A stretch of 11,807 nt of DNA from Phocaeicola_A sp963625535. Lineage in GTDB: Bacteria; Bacteroidota; Bacteroidia; Bacteroidales; Bacteroidaceae. The position numbers and the translations under genes were made by a program. Of this stretch, positions 1 to 9,000 are shown piece after piece (the stretch's first letter is position 1; the number at the start of each line of letters is the position of its first letter). The stretch spans positions 1 through 11,807 of the forward strand of contig CAVFUK010000039.1 of the NCBI GenBank assembly GCA_963625535.1, written 5' to 3'. The notes under the pieces were generated by a model. It was given only the letters and a program-made list of their open reading frames with translations. It made no database searches and was not told the DNA's origin.

Positions 1-979
1 CTTCCCACGTGGCGCCCCAGTCGTGCGAGATGTTCTGCGGAGTCCATCCGTCCACGTTGGCGTTCTTGCCGCCGAGGGAGAGCAGCGTGCCCTTGTCGTC
101 CAGCGGAACGATGGTAGAGTGGCGACCACCGGTGCGTCCACCCATGTCGTGCCAAGTGACGCCCTCGTCGGTGCTGCGCCACAGCAGGCTGGTGCTCTCC
201 TTGCCGTCCATAGCCATGTAGATGTTCCCTTGCGGGTCGCGGAAAGCGTTGGAGATAGGCTGTGCGGTGTACTCGCGTGCGATGCTGTCGAGCTGTGGCA
301 CGCTGAAGGTCCAGGTGACGCCGTTGTCCGTGGAGGTGGCTATGCGGAAAGGCACATAGTCGGAGATGCTGCGGCCTCCGCCGAAGAACCATATCTTGCC
401 GTTGTCGTTCCACAGCAGGGCGGACTGGTCATTAGCGCCTTTCGTGGAGAAGAACAGTTCGGGCATGTCCCAGTCCTCGGACCCATGGCGCAGGCGCGCC
501 TGTATGAAGGTGGTTGCCGTGTCGTTCTCGGTGAGTCCTTCGGGCGTGCTGAAGTAGATGGCCAGCGCGTCGCCGTTGGGCATAATCTCGAAGCCGGGCG
601 AGTGGCTGTGGGTGTAGACACCCCAGTCTATGCCGGTCAGAGCGGCCGTCTCCTTAGGCGTGTAAGCCGGCGGGATAGGTATGGCGAAGCGCACCGTGAA
701 GTAGGGCTTATCCGCCGATGGCCCCAGCTTGGCCTGTTCCGTAGTCTGTTTCACCGCCGTTTGGTTAAAGGGAACGTGGTCCCGTTCCTGCAACAGGAAG
801 TGGATGGCGTTGGCGGAGTCGCCCAGCGCCATCATCTCTGCCCCCGGTTGGAAGCCAGCCGCCTCCACCCAGAGCGTGTCTTGCCTCAGGCCAGCGTACC
901 TGTCCACCTTCTGCACCGAGCAACTCGGCACCGATAGGCATCCCGCCGCCACCAGAGCATACACAAGTGTTTGTTTCAT
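1..979 (-). CDS. BNR/Asp-box sialidase-fold lipoprotein, C-terminus cut by window edge
   Basis: Reading leftward from ATG at 979-977, an open frame of 326 codons runs off the window, so the C-terminus is missing. Three Asp-box motifs are visible: STDNGVTW (residues 216-223), STDEGVTW (269-276) and SHDWGATW (318-325). This S-x-D-x-G-x-T-W pattern marks beta-propeller proteins such as sialidases and BNR-repeat carbohydrate-active proteins. The N-terminus has a hydrophobic signal followed by cysteines at 14 and 20 (context AAGC and VPSC), which suggests a lipoprotein exported to the periplasm or cell surface. The text around 280-312 (GGRTGGRHST..., then GGKNANVDGW) resembles proteins often labelled exo-alpha-sialidase in Bacteroidetes, by recollection. 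I cannot see a full GH33 catalytic set, since part of the propeller lies outside, so neither sialic acid nor any other substrate should be assumed. It has its own promoter and lies beyond the operon terminator, so it is probably transcribed separately. It may act on the ligand handled by the neighbouring transporter (inference). Confidence 0.82.
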   Translation of the reverse strand, partial: MKQTLVYALVAAGCLSVPSCSVQKVDRYAGLRQDTLWVEAAGFQPGAEMMALGDSANAIHFLLQERDHVPFNQTAVKQTTEQAKLGPSADKPYFTVRFAIPIPPAYTPKETAALTGIDWGVYTHSHSPGFEIMPNGDALAIYFSTPEGLTENDTATTFIQARLRHGSEDWDMPELFFSTKGANDQSALLWNDNGKIWFFGGGRSISDYVPFRIATSTDNGVTWTFSVPQLDSIAREYTAQPISNAFRDPQGNIYMAMDGKESTSLLWRSTDEGVTWHDMGGRTGGRHSTIVPLDDKGTLLSLGGKNANVDGWTPQNISHDWGATWE

Positions 980-1012
980 CTGTATAGTATGTTTAAGGAT
1001 TTAATATTCGCA

Positions 1013-1043
1013 CAAAAGTAAGGCTTTTATAGTTACTACACAA
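1013..1043 (-). promoter_or_regulatory. Bacteroides-type promoter of the BNR gene
   Basis: On the minus strand TACTTTTG (1020-1013) matches the Bacteroides -7 consensus TAnnTTTG exactly. TTG (1043-1041) lies 20 bp upstream as the -33 element. Transcription should start near 1006, giving a leader of about 26 nt before the ATG at 979. Confidence 0.75.
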
Positions 1044-1045
1044 GG

Positions 1046-1067
1046 AATGGTCCGGGTAAATGGTCCG
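1046..1067. repeat. 9-bp direct repeat AATGGTCCG x2 upstream of the BNR promoter
   Basis: AATGGTCCG occurs at 1046-1054 and again at 1059-1067, a 13-bp period, directly upstream of the -33 element. Relative to the predicted start this is about -40 to -61, the usual position of an activator site. The period is longer than one helical turn, so the two copies would not sit on exactly the same face. No binding protein can be named. Confidence 0.55.
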
Positions 1068-1090
1068 ATACAATACACCTGTATACAAAG

Positions 1091-1142
1091 GAGAGAATCC
1101 TAAGCGGGACTAGCATCATAAGTCTCCGATTAGGATTCTCTC
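1091..1142 (-). terminator. Long hairpin, likely operon terminator
   Basis: GAGAGAATCCTAA (1091-1103) pairs perfectly with TTAGGATTCTCTC (1130-1142). After one mismatch the stem continues with three more pairs (1105-1107 with 1126-1128). On the minus strand it is followed by CTTTGTAT, a modest U-tract. It lies 64 bp past the stop of the TlpA-like gene and before the promoter of the BNR gene, so it probably ends the susCD operon. Confidence 0.7.
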
Positions 1143-1158
1143 TTTCAGTGTTATTGTC

Positions 1159-1180
1159 GGAAGTGCAATGTTACACTTCC
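1159..1180 (-). other. Small hairpin just downstream of the TlpA-like gene
   Basis: GGAAGTG (1159-1165) and CACTTCC (1174-1180) form a perfect 7-bp stem with an 8-nt loop. No U-tract follows on either strand, so alone it is not a good intrinsic terminator. It could protect the 3' end of the operon mRNA or act together with the larger hairpin at 1091-1142. Confidence 0.45.
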
Positions 1181-1205
1181 AGTGGGTTTAGGTCAGAAGG
1201 GGGTA

Positions 1206-2318
1206 TCAATAGCCGAAGATGTCCTTCAGTTGGTTGGCAATGGCTTCACCATAGAGTTTCTCGAAGAGGACGGTGCCGTCGGCCTTCAAGAGGAACACGG
1301 AGGGGATGGCTTGCACGCCAAAGAGTTGGTTCACCTTCTTGGTGTCCCACAGGTTGGTCCACTCCATCTTCTCCTCAGCCAGAGCCTTCAGCCACGGATC
1401 TTTCTGTTTGTCGATGGAGATGTTGACGATGGCCACACCTTCCTTCTTGTACTTCGCCACGAGGTCGCGCATCACGGGGATGCCCTTACGGCAAGGCTTA
1501 CACCACGAGGCCCAGAAGTCTATCAACAGATACTTGTTGCCCTGGAGCAGCGAGGCCAGTGTGTGCTCCTTGCCATCGGCATCGGTCAAGGAGAACTCAG
1601 GAGCTTTCTTGCCAAGCAGTTGCGCATCGAGGTAAGCCAGAAAACCCTTGCCGTAAGCGCTCTGCTTCTGGAAGTCCGACAGGAGGGCATACTCCGCTTC
1701 GGTCAGCCTCATGATGCCGCCGTGATACTGCAGCGTGATGATGGGCCAGATGGTGTTCGGGTTGTCCTTCACAATCTGACGCACATAGTCGGCCTGCTGT
1801 TTGTCCCAAGCAGCCACCTCAGCAAGGTATGCCTGGTACTCAGCGCTCTTCTGCAACGTGGCGCCCTCGGCTGGCGTAGCGGTAGCCACCTGCTGCACGA
1901 TGGTCTTGTACTTCTGGAAGATTTTGCTGCGACCGGCGTTGTAATGGTTCCATGCACCATCGACCAACTCACTGCAGACTTTGTCTGCCTCGCCAGCCGA
2001 CACCACGCTCATGCCCTCCAGCGTAACCTCATCGCCCGGCGCCACACCGAAGCTACGGTACAGACGACTACCGGAAACGCACACCATACAGGTCTCGTTA
2101 AAGTCGGGCAGCGTGAACGAGTAAGCGCCATTCTTAATGGTATCCGTGGCCAGCTGACCTCCACCGATGAGGAATCCGGTGGAAGACAATTTAACCACCT
2201 TACCTTCCATCTGGTAGTCGGCAGGCACAGTGCCCTTCACCACCAGACCTTTCACAGGGTTCTGTGCGTAAGCGCCTACGCACAGAACCATCATTGCAAA
2301 GAATAGTAATCTTTTCAT
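1206..2318 (-). CDS. TlpA/ResA-family periplasmic thiol-disulfide oxidoreductase with N-terminal DUF4369-like domain
   Basis: The 370-residue protein begins with a signal peptide (about 1-19, ending GAYAQ) and has no lipobox, so it should be periplasmic. Residues ~25-115 look like the DUF4369 domain often fused to these proteins in Bacteroidetes, followed by a helical linker (~115-230). From ~237 (KKAPEFSLTDADGK) to the end is a thioredoxin-fold TlpA/AhpC-TSA domain, with the redox motif W272-C273-K-P-C276 after DFWAS and the expected cis-proline at P339 (AIPSV). Such proteins reduce or exchange disulfides in exported proteins, usually fed electrons by a CcdA/DsbD-type membrane partner, which is not in this window. 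It is the last gene of the operon, 9 bp after the PKD-like lipoprotein gene. That lipoprotein is cysteine-rich and could be its client (inference). The family is certain, the partner is not. Confidence 0.93.
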   Translation of the reverse strand: MKRLLFFAMMVLCVGAYAQNPVKGLVVKGTVPADYQMEGKVVKLSSTGFLIGGGQLATDTIKNGAYSFTLPDFNETCMVCVSGSRLYRSFGVAPGDEVTLEGMSVVSAGEADKVCSELVDGAWNHYNAGRSKIFQKYKTIVQQVATATPAEGATLQKSAEYQAYLAEVAAWDKQQADYVRQIVKDNPNTIWPIITLQYHGGIMRLTEAEYALLSDFQKQSAYGKGFLAYLDAQLLGKKAPEFSLTDADGKEHTLASLLQGNKYLLIDFWASWCKPCRKGIPVMRDLVAKYKKEGVAIVNISIDKQKDPWLKALAEEKMEWTNLWDTKKVNQLFGVQAIPSVFLLKADGTVLFEKLYGEAIANQLKDIFGY

Positions 2319-2327
2319 AGTTAAACA

Positions 2328-3824
2328 TTATTTGGTTTTGAATTTGATGTCCTTCACAAGTCCGAAGCCATCGAACACAGCCGTCGGTGTGGAGTCTACC
2401 GCACCGGACACGGGGTCTACCTTCAGCACATACACCTTGCCTTCGGTGCCCGAGTAGGTAGCCACCAGCAGGTATTTGTACGAGGGACTCTCGTCCAGGT
2501 CGAGGCCACTGTCGGAGAAGAAGCGCATGTAGCTGATCTCCTCCCCTACCGGACAACTCCAGGCCGAAGCCTCAGCGGACGCTGTGCCGGTGCTCTCGTC
2601 GAAGGCGATGCGGTAGAGCGCGTCCTTAGTGGCATAGAAGCTGATGGGTGCCAGTGTGCTGACGGAGTAGTAGAGCGCGTCGGCTATCTGCGGACAAGCG
2701 GAGAGGTCGTACGCCTTGTTGAGCTTCACACCGGAGGCGTTGTACGCTTGCTTGATGGAGTAGAGGTAGCGCTGAGCCGTGTTGTCCTTCTCCTCCATGA
2801 AAGCATAGAGTTGTTTGTAGGAGGCGCTTCCCTGGTAAGCCTGTTCCATGAAGAGGCAGTTGAGGTTGAGGTTCTGCAGACCGGCATCGGGGATGACGGA
2901 GACTTCGCTGCTCCACTCGGTGCCTTGCAGGAAGCGGCCTTTCGACTGGTCGTAGATGAACACGCCCGAGCCGTAGCAGTTGACGGCACAGGGTGCGGCC
3001 TCGTAGTCGTCGTCGGCCAACAGCTTTGCGGCACCGAAGTAGGGGTCGCCCCATGCCAGGATGGTGGCGTAGGCCTGGCCGTCGTTTATCAGGATGTCAT
3101 CGTTGTTCTTCACGTAAGCCTGCGGCTTACACACCGAGGGAGCTTCCCAGAAGAGTTCGCTGAAGCCGAGCGTGCGGCCCATGTCGTCGGCGGACACACG
3201 CGCGCCGTCCTGGTCGGTGAAGAGGTTGATGTAGTCGTCGATGGCGCAGCAGGCCACGGGTGTACCCTTCAGCGCCTTGTCGGGATTGGCGCGGCTATAG
3301 GTGGTGCGGCTGTAGGTGGTCTTCTGCACCGCTCCCATGAAGACGGGGGTCTTCACGATGTCGATATCGGCCTGGCCGTCCTTGCCGTAGAACACGAGCA
3401 GACCTGTGCCCACGGCGCTCTCCACGGTGAGGTTGTAGCGATAGAAGGCGCGGTAGCCGGTGCTCTTCTGCGTGGCACAGTACTCCAGATAGTAGCTGCC
3501 GGGCTTTGCCGTGATGGTGGCGGAGAGGTCGGCATCGGTGGAGATGGTGTCCGCCGGGTTGTTCAGTCCGGAGTAGCCGCTGCTGACCAGATAGATGGAC
3601 CACGCGTAGGTGAGGTCGGACTTGTCGCCCTCGTACACCAGGTCAGAGGATACCTGCAGGGTGTTGAACTGGGTCACCAGCAGCGACTTCTGTATGTTCG
3701 TGGAGTCCACGTAGAAGGCGGCGAGTTCTTTGTAGTCATAGTTGCCCTCGTCCTCGAGACAAGAGGTGACGGCACCGGCCAGCGTCAGGCCCAATGCCGC
3801 GTATAGTATATTTCTTAGTTTCAT
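2328..3824 (-). CDS. PKD-like family surface lipoprotein of a SusCD locus
   Basis: The 498-residue protein has a signal peptide and lipobox VTSC with lipidated C22. C22 is followed by the acidic stretch LEDEGNYDY, a start typical of the Bacteroidetes PKD-like lipoprotein family and of surface-exported lipoproteins. An Ig/PKD-like N-terminal part (~30-135) precedes a long region that looks repetitive in beta-strands (~140-490), possibly a propeller. The molecular function is not established. In related loci such proteins sit beside DUF4843 and SusCD and may be accessory subunits or lids of the transporter. Unusual points are nine cysteines besides C22 (116, 192, 193, 232, 279, 283, 323, 377, 424) and a tandem TTYSR-TTYSR at 169-178. 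It lies 27 bp after the DUF4843 gene and 9 bp before the thiol oxidoreductase gene. The start is supported by the signal peptide directly after the ATG. Confidence 0.88.
   Translation of the reverse strand: MKLRNILYAALGLTLAGAVTSCLEDEGNYDYKELAAFYVDSTNIQKSLLVTQFNTLQVSSDLVYEGDKSDLTYAWSIYLVSSGYSGLNNPADTISTDADLSATITAKPGSYYLEYCATQKSTGYRAFYRYNLTVESAVGTGLLVFYGKDGQADIDIVKTPVFMGAVQKTTYSRTTYSRANPDKALKGTPVACCAIDDYINLFTDQDGARVSADDMGRTLGFSELFWEAPSVCKPQAYVKNNDDILINDGQAYATILAWGDPYFGAAKLLADDDYEAAPCAVNCYGSGVFIYDQSKGRFLQGTEWSSEVSVIPDAGLQNLNLNCLFMEQAYQGSASYKQLYAFMEEKDNTAQRYLYSIKQAYNASGVKLNKAYDLSACPQIADALYYSVSTLAPISFYATKDALYRIAFDESTGTASAEASAWSCPVGEEISYMRFFSDSGLDLDESPSYKYLLVATYSGTEGKVYVLKVDPVSGAVDSTPTAVFDGFGLVKDIKFKTK
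3291..3320. repeat. 15-bp tandem duplication inside the PKD-like gene
   Basis: Two adjacent 15-bp units (3291-3305 and 3306-3320) differ only at 3297/3312 (A versus G). In the protein they encode TTYSR twice. The unit is a multiple of three, so the frame is kept. It looks like a recent replication-slippage duplication. Confidence 0.8.
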
Positions 3825-3851
3825 AACTGTACTCTTTAGTGTGTGTTTACA

Positions 3852-4601
3852 TTAAGCTTTCAGTCCGTCGCCGAACTCCAGGTCCTCGCCGTTGTCGTTC
3901 TTGTAGGGCCAGCCCTCCTCACGACCTGCGTTGGCGGGGTCCTCGTTGTACTGGCGCAGCAGACTCTTCAGGTACCCCTGGAACCAGATGATGCGGTTGT
4001 AGTCGCCATTGAACTCGGTGAAGTCGGTGTAGCCGGTGAAGTCGATGATGAACTTGTAGCGGGCCTGCGAGAATGGACCGATGTAGTAGCTGATGTTGCT
4101 CCACGAGCTGGGCTGTATCAGATAGTCGCACCACACGAGCTTGTAGGTGGAGCAGTCGCCCACGCTCACGCCGAGGTCATCGGTGGCCACCACCTTCAGG
4201 GTGAGCTTCGCCGTCTCCTTGGTAAGGTCGAGCGAGGAGACTTTGCGCTGCACCTTCACGGGCACGGTCGCCTTGTAGGCATTGGCTGGCAGCACGAAGC
4301 TGCCCAGTTGATAGGCATCGGCCGGCACGTTGGTCTCGTCGGCCACCACCTCTAGCTTGAAGGTGCGGTCCTTGTCCACGGCCTCGCCGGTCAGGTTGGC
4401 AATCACGTTCAGGGTGGTCTCCGTCACGTCGGAGCTGTATATCTTGAAGGAGTAGAACACGGAGTCCTCCGTGGCTTCCTGCTCCTCGTCGCCGGAGAGC
4501 CATATCTTTGCCGTATCGTTGTAGAGGTACGGATCGTTTTCGCAGGCGGCGAAGGAGAGTGCTCCAAGAGCTGCCGCCAATAGTGCTATATAGGTTTTCA
4601 T
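3852..4601 (-). CDS. DUF4843-family lipoprotein
   Basis: The 249-residue protein has a signal peptide and lipobox FAAC (lipidated C20), followed by ENDPYLYNDTAKIWLSGDEEQE. The match to the DUF4843 family rests on this N-terminal pattern, the size and the gene position between susD and a PKD-like lipoprotein gene. The body is predicted beta-rich: an Ig-like part at ~30-150 containing DSVFYSF and VPVKVQRK, then a C-terminal region rich in aromatic residues (~155-230, with YYIGPFSQARYKFIIDFTG). No catalytic motif is visible. By recollection, proteins of this kind are found as extra surface subunits on a SusCD complex, so a role in ligand capture or transporter assembly is likely but unproven. 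It starts 18 bp after susD and shows the acidic residues after the lipid cysteine expected for surface export. Confidence 0.85.
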   Translation of the reverse strand: MKTYIALLAAALGALSFAACENDPYLYNDTAKIWLSGDEEQEATEDSVFYSFKIYSSDVTETTLNVIANLTGEAVDKDRTFKLEVVADETNVPADAYQLGSFVLPANAYKATVPVKVQRKVSSLDLTKETAKLTLKVVATDDLGVSVGDCSTYKLVWCDYLIQPSSWSNISYYIGPFSQARYKFIIDFTGYTDFTEFNGDYNRIIWFQGYLKSLLRQYNEDPANAGREEGWPYKNDNGEDLEFGDGLKA

Positions 4602-4619
4602 ACTGATTCTTTGCTTTTA

Positions 4620-6068
4620 TTATCTGTTTCCATATTCAATCTCTTCCTCGGGCATCGGCAACACGTAGAGGGCGGTGTTGAACGAGCTCTTGCCGAAGTT
4701 GTACGACGCGCAGTGCTTGTCCATGTTCAGCCGTTTGTAGAAGTAGAACAGCTGTCCCTCGCCCACGAACTCGCGGATGTACTCCTTGTTGATCTCGTCC
4801 AGCAGGTCGGCCTCGGCGGTCAGTGTCACCGGTGCGGAGACGCCGCGGTGCTGGCGCATCTCGGTGAGGTAGTCGGCAGCCTTGTCCATCTTACACTGGG
4901 CCAGGATAAGGTACATCTCCGGCAGGCGTATCATCGGCATGCGCTTCACCAGGTCCTCGTCCATGCCCTCTTGCCACAGCTTCTTGGAGGTGTAGTAGTA
5001 GGAGCTCTGGGTGTGTTCGTTGGAGAAGAGGTAGACCTTGCGCCAGTCCGTCCCGTGGGTGGCGCTGGGGAAGATGGTGTTGTAGCCGTAGCTGTACCAC
5101 ACGAGGGCGGCGTAGAACTTCACGGTGCCGTAGCTCTTGCCCAGCACGTAGTCGTCGAGGTCGTCAATCTGCAGGGCGAACACCTGCTCGGAGGTGAAGG
5201 TGCGGTCGATGGTTCCCTCGGTTCCGGTGGCAATGGCGCTCACGTCGGTCCAAGGGAACTTGCCGCTGTCGATGACCTCCTGGGCGCACTGTGCGGCGTT
5301 GGCGGTGTCGCCCATCCACAGGTAGGCGCGGGCCATGGTAGCCTTCACGGCGTAGTAGTTGAGGTGGTACTGACGGTCCATCAGGTAGCCATTGTCGTCG
5401 GCGGTGGTGATGGTGCGTCCCGTAATGATGGGGTCGCTAGCCTTCAGCAGGGTGGCAGCGGTATTCAGGTCGGCCAATATCTGCGTCAGGGCCTGCTCTA
5501 CCGTGGACGATGTGGTCACTTGGTAGCTGTAGTCGGTCACGTAGGGGATGGCCTTCTCGTCCTTGCCCACGGTCCACGACGGGGCGAAGAGGCGCAGCAG
5601 GTCGAGGTGGAGGAAGGCGCGCAGGCCGAGTGCCTCACCCTTGATGACGTTGTAGTTGTCCGCAGAGAAGTTGTTCGGGTCGGCCTTCTCCAGCTGGGCC
5701 AGCAGTTCGTTGAGGTTGGCGATGGCGGCGTAGCTCTTCTGCCACACACCGTTTATGAGGGTCTCCACGGAGCTGGCCGTGTAGTTGTGGTTCTTGGCGT
5801 AGGCGTAGGCCGTGCCGGAGGTGCCGGCACTGTAGTAGGCGTCGCCAATGACATCCACCAGGCCGAAGGTCATCTCCCGTCCGTAGAGGGAGCTGTTGCT
5901 CATCTGTATGTAGGCACCCGTGAGTGCGTCCTTGTATCCGCTTTCGGTAGCGAACAGGTCCGACCCGTCAATCTCGGACTCGGGCTTCACATCGAGCCAC
6001 TCGCTGCAGGAGGTGAAGGCCGTGAGCAGACAGGATGCGGACAATAGGAGGGTATATATTCTTTTCAT
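4620..6068 (-). CDS. susD-like: SusD/RagB-family outer-membrane ligand-binding lipoprotein
   Basis: The 482-residue protein starts with a signal peptide and lipobox FTSC (lipidated C21), followed by SEWLDVKPESEI, the classic SusD opening. The N-terminal SusD-like domain includes ATESGYKDALTGAYIQM (~40-57) and an alpha-helical TPR-like part to ~300. The C-terminal RagB/SusD signature is clear: RLPEMYLILAQC from ~380 and EFVGEGQLFYFYKRLNM from ~433. SusD proteins form the hinged lid over the SusC barrel and bind the ligand at the cell surface. The start is only 13 bp after the susC stop, the normal tight coupling of the pair. The length fits the family. The sequence alone does not reveal the ligand. 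The partners in the operon point away from a simple starch-type role. Confidence 0.95.
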   Translation of the reverse strand: MKRIYTLLLSASCLLTAFTSCSEWLDVKPESEIDGSDLFATESGYKDALTGAYIQMSNSSLYGREMTFGLVDVIGDAYYSAGTSGTAYAYAKNHNYTASSVETLINGVWQKSYAAIANLNELLAQLEKADPNNFSADNYNVIKGEALGLRAFLHLDLLRLFAPSWTVGKDEKAIPYVTDYSYQVTTSSTVEQALTQILADLNTAATLLKASDPIITGRTITTADDNGYLMDRQYHLNYYAVKATMARAYLWMGDTANAAQCAQEVIDSGKFPWTDVSAIATGTEGTIDRTFTSEQVFALQIDDLDDYVLGKSYGTVKFYAALVWYSYGYNTIFPSATHGTDWRKVYLFSNEHTQSSYYYTSKKLWQEGMDEDLVKRMPMIRLPEMYLILAQCKMDKAADYLTEMRQHRGVSAPVTLTAEADLLDEINKEYIREFVGEGQLFYFYKRLNMDKHCASYNFGKSSFNTALYVLPMPEEEIEYGNR

Positions 6069-6081
6069 AATGTGTCAGATG

Positions 6082-9000
6082 TTAGAAGATTGCTTGTAAT
6101 GAGAATGAGAAGCTCCGCGCGAAGGGGTACGAGGTACCGCGCTCTATCTTGATGGAGGAGATCTGTGCGATGTCCGCCATGTCGAACGAGAGTCTCAGTC
6201 GGTTGAATCCGAGCTCCTTGATGGCCTTGAACTTGTCGAAGTCGTAGCCGATGTTGAGTGAGGAGAAGGTCCACACGTCGTTGTCCTCCACGAAGCGCTG
6301 GGTGGCGCGGGTGGTAGAGGTGTCGGCCACGTCCTTGAAGCGGCTCACGTCACCAGTCTGTGTCCAGCGGTCGGAGAAGACGCGGCGGTCCACGTTGTAG
6401 GTGAGGTCGGCGTTCTCCACCTTGTCCACCAGGGTCTGGTTGTAGAGCTGGCCACCGAACTTATAGGTCATGCCCAAGCTGAAGGTGAAGCCTCGGAAGT
6501 AGGCGTTGATGCCGCAGTTGCCGTAGATCTTGGCCTCGGTGTCGCCGCAGATGGCCAAGTCGTCGGAGTCCCAGGTGAAGGTGGTGGTACCGTCCTTCTT
6601 CACATAGACCTCCTTACCGGTGGCGGGGTCGATGCCCTTGGACGGCACGGCCCAGATGGCGGTCATGGACTGTCCCTCCTCGTAGCGGGTGATGGGCTTG
6701 CTGGTCTTCGTGGTGGACTGCTCCTTATTGTAGGACTCCAGTGAGTTGGATATTTCCTTTATCTTGTTGGAGTTGTGCACCACGTTGGCATAGAGGTTCA
6801 CGTAGTCGTGCTGTTGTTTGTTCTCGTACACGCGGTAGCTGGCGTACACCTCATAACCGAGGTTCTGCACCTTTCCGAGGTTCTCCTTGTAGGTGGTGAA
6901 GCCTGTGGACGAAGGTATGGTGACGTCGGTCAGCAGGTCGTCGGTGGTGGCGTTGTAGTAGTCGAAGCGCATGTTCAGGCGGTTGTCGAAGAGGTTCACG
7001 TCGAGTCCGATGTTGCCGTCCATCTTGCGTTGCCACTTCAGCTTGTTGTTGGCCATGGCCAGCAGGTAGGCACCCGCCTCGCCATTGTAGAAGGTGGAGG
7101 TGTAGTAGCTCCAGGTGGCCAGACTCTGGTAGCTGTTGAAGTTCTGGCTACCGGTGAATCCCAGCGAGGCGCGCAGCTTCAGTTGGTTCACCCACTTGAC
7201 GGAGCGCATGAAGGCTTCGTTGTGGATGTTCCATCCGGCACCCAGGGCCCAGAACTTACCCCAGCGGTTCTGACTGCCGAACTGGCTGGAACCGCTCAAG
7301 CGGAACGAGGCATCGAACAGGTAGCGGTCGTCGTAGGAGTAGTTGGCGGCGGCCACGGCACCGGCGTCGCGGGTGGTGTTCTTCACACTGGTGGGCGCGC
7401 TGTCCTTGTAGTAGGCGCGGGCATAGCCGATGCTGCTGAGTTGGTCGTTGGGGAAGCCCTCGGCCTTCATGGACATGCTCTCCTCGGAGGTCTCGCTCAC
7501 GTTCCATGCCAGGTTGGCAAACACCAGGTGCTTGTCGGCAAAGGTCTTGGAGTAGCTGGCGCTGATGTCGGCGGAGAGGGTGTAGTACGATCCGTCGGTA
7601 TAACTATAGGTACCGCGGCGTTTGATGAGGTCGGCATCGTCCTCGTAGCCCACGAAGTCGGTGTGGCTGGCGGGGTGGAACACCTCGGTCTTGTTCTCCT
7701 GGCGGGTGATGCCCAGGCGGCCGATGAACTTCAGGTCCTGCGTCATGCGATACTCGGCGTAGAAGTTATTGGTAAACTGGGTGTACTGCGACTGGTCCTT
7801 GGTCTTGATGAAAGCGTTCCACATGGGGTTGGACACGGTGGTGCCGTCCTCGCGGGTGTAGCTCTTTATCAGATTGCCGTTGTCGTCGTAGGGGCGGAAG
7901 TAGGGGTTCATCTGCGTGTAGCTGCTGTAGCTGCCATAGGGTGAGTTCTGCGAGTTGTTGTAGCTCACCTCCAGGTTGTCGCGCAGCAGGAACTTCTTGT
8001 AGCGGTAGCTGAAGGTGAGTCCGCCGGTGATGGTCTCGCGACCGGAGCCTTTCATCACACCTTCCACGTCGTTGTAGGCCAGGTCGATGCCGTACTGGAA
8101 GGCCTGGCTACCACCTTCTATGTATAAGGTATGCTTGTGGCCCACGGCATTGCGCACGGGCTGATACTTCCAGTCGGTGTCCACGCCCTCGAGCACGCTG
8201 CGCAGGGTGCTGTTGTAGTTCTGGTTATAGTCGTACTGGCCCACGGCGCTCTCCCAGTACTTCGCGCCGTTGTAGCCCACGTAGTCGTAGAGGCCGGCGT
8301 TCTTCTCCACCTGCAGCTTCTCGGCAGCGTTGCAGAGGTCGTAGCTGCTGAGGTCGGCAATGTTGAAGTTCACCGATCCGGTGTAGCTCACCCGCAGGTC
8401 GCCCTGCTCGGGCTTGGTGGTCTCTATGACCACCACACCATTGGCGGCCTTCGATCCGTAGATGGCCTTGGCGGCGGCATCCTTCAGTAGGGTGACGCTG
8501 GCTATGCGGTTCATGTCCATATCCATCACCTTGGTCAGTGTGGTCTCGAATCCGTCGACGATGAACAGGGGTTGGTTGGGGTTGGTGGAGTATTCACCTT
8601 TCAGGTCGGGGAAGCCTGACTGTCCGCGCAGGGAGATGTCCGGCAAGGCGTTCGGGTCGGAGCCCACGGACAAGTTGTCGGCGAAGCGGAACGAGGGGTC
8701 GAGGTTCTTCAGACTCTGCAGCACGTTGGTGTTGCCCACGGCGCGCAGGTCGTCCTTCTTGAAGGCCACGGCGGAACCGGTGAAGCTCTGTGCCCGGCGG
8801 GTGAACATACCGTTGACCACCACCTCCTGCATCTGGGCGTTCTCGTCCTCCAGCGTCACAGCGAAGTGTTCGTTGCCCCGTGCCTTGAAGGGACGGGAGG
8901 TCGACTTCATGCCCACGAACGAGAAGCGCAACGTCAGCGGACTGCCGGCCGGGGTCTCGAAGGAGAAGTTACCGTCCATGTCGGTCACAAAGCCGCGGCG

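Noticed and set aside
4611..6047. Long plus-strand open frame opposite susD, with similar long frames opposite the other operon genes (23-937, 1182-2306, 2748-3806, 6775-7944, 9426-10706).
   Set aside because: They mirror well-identified minus-strand genes. Their translations are Val/Gly/His/Leu-rich without domains, as expected opposite genes with G/C at third codon positions. None has its own promoter that I can see.
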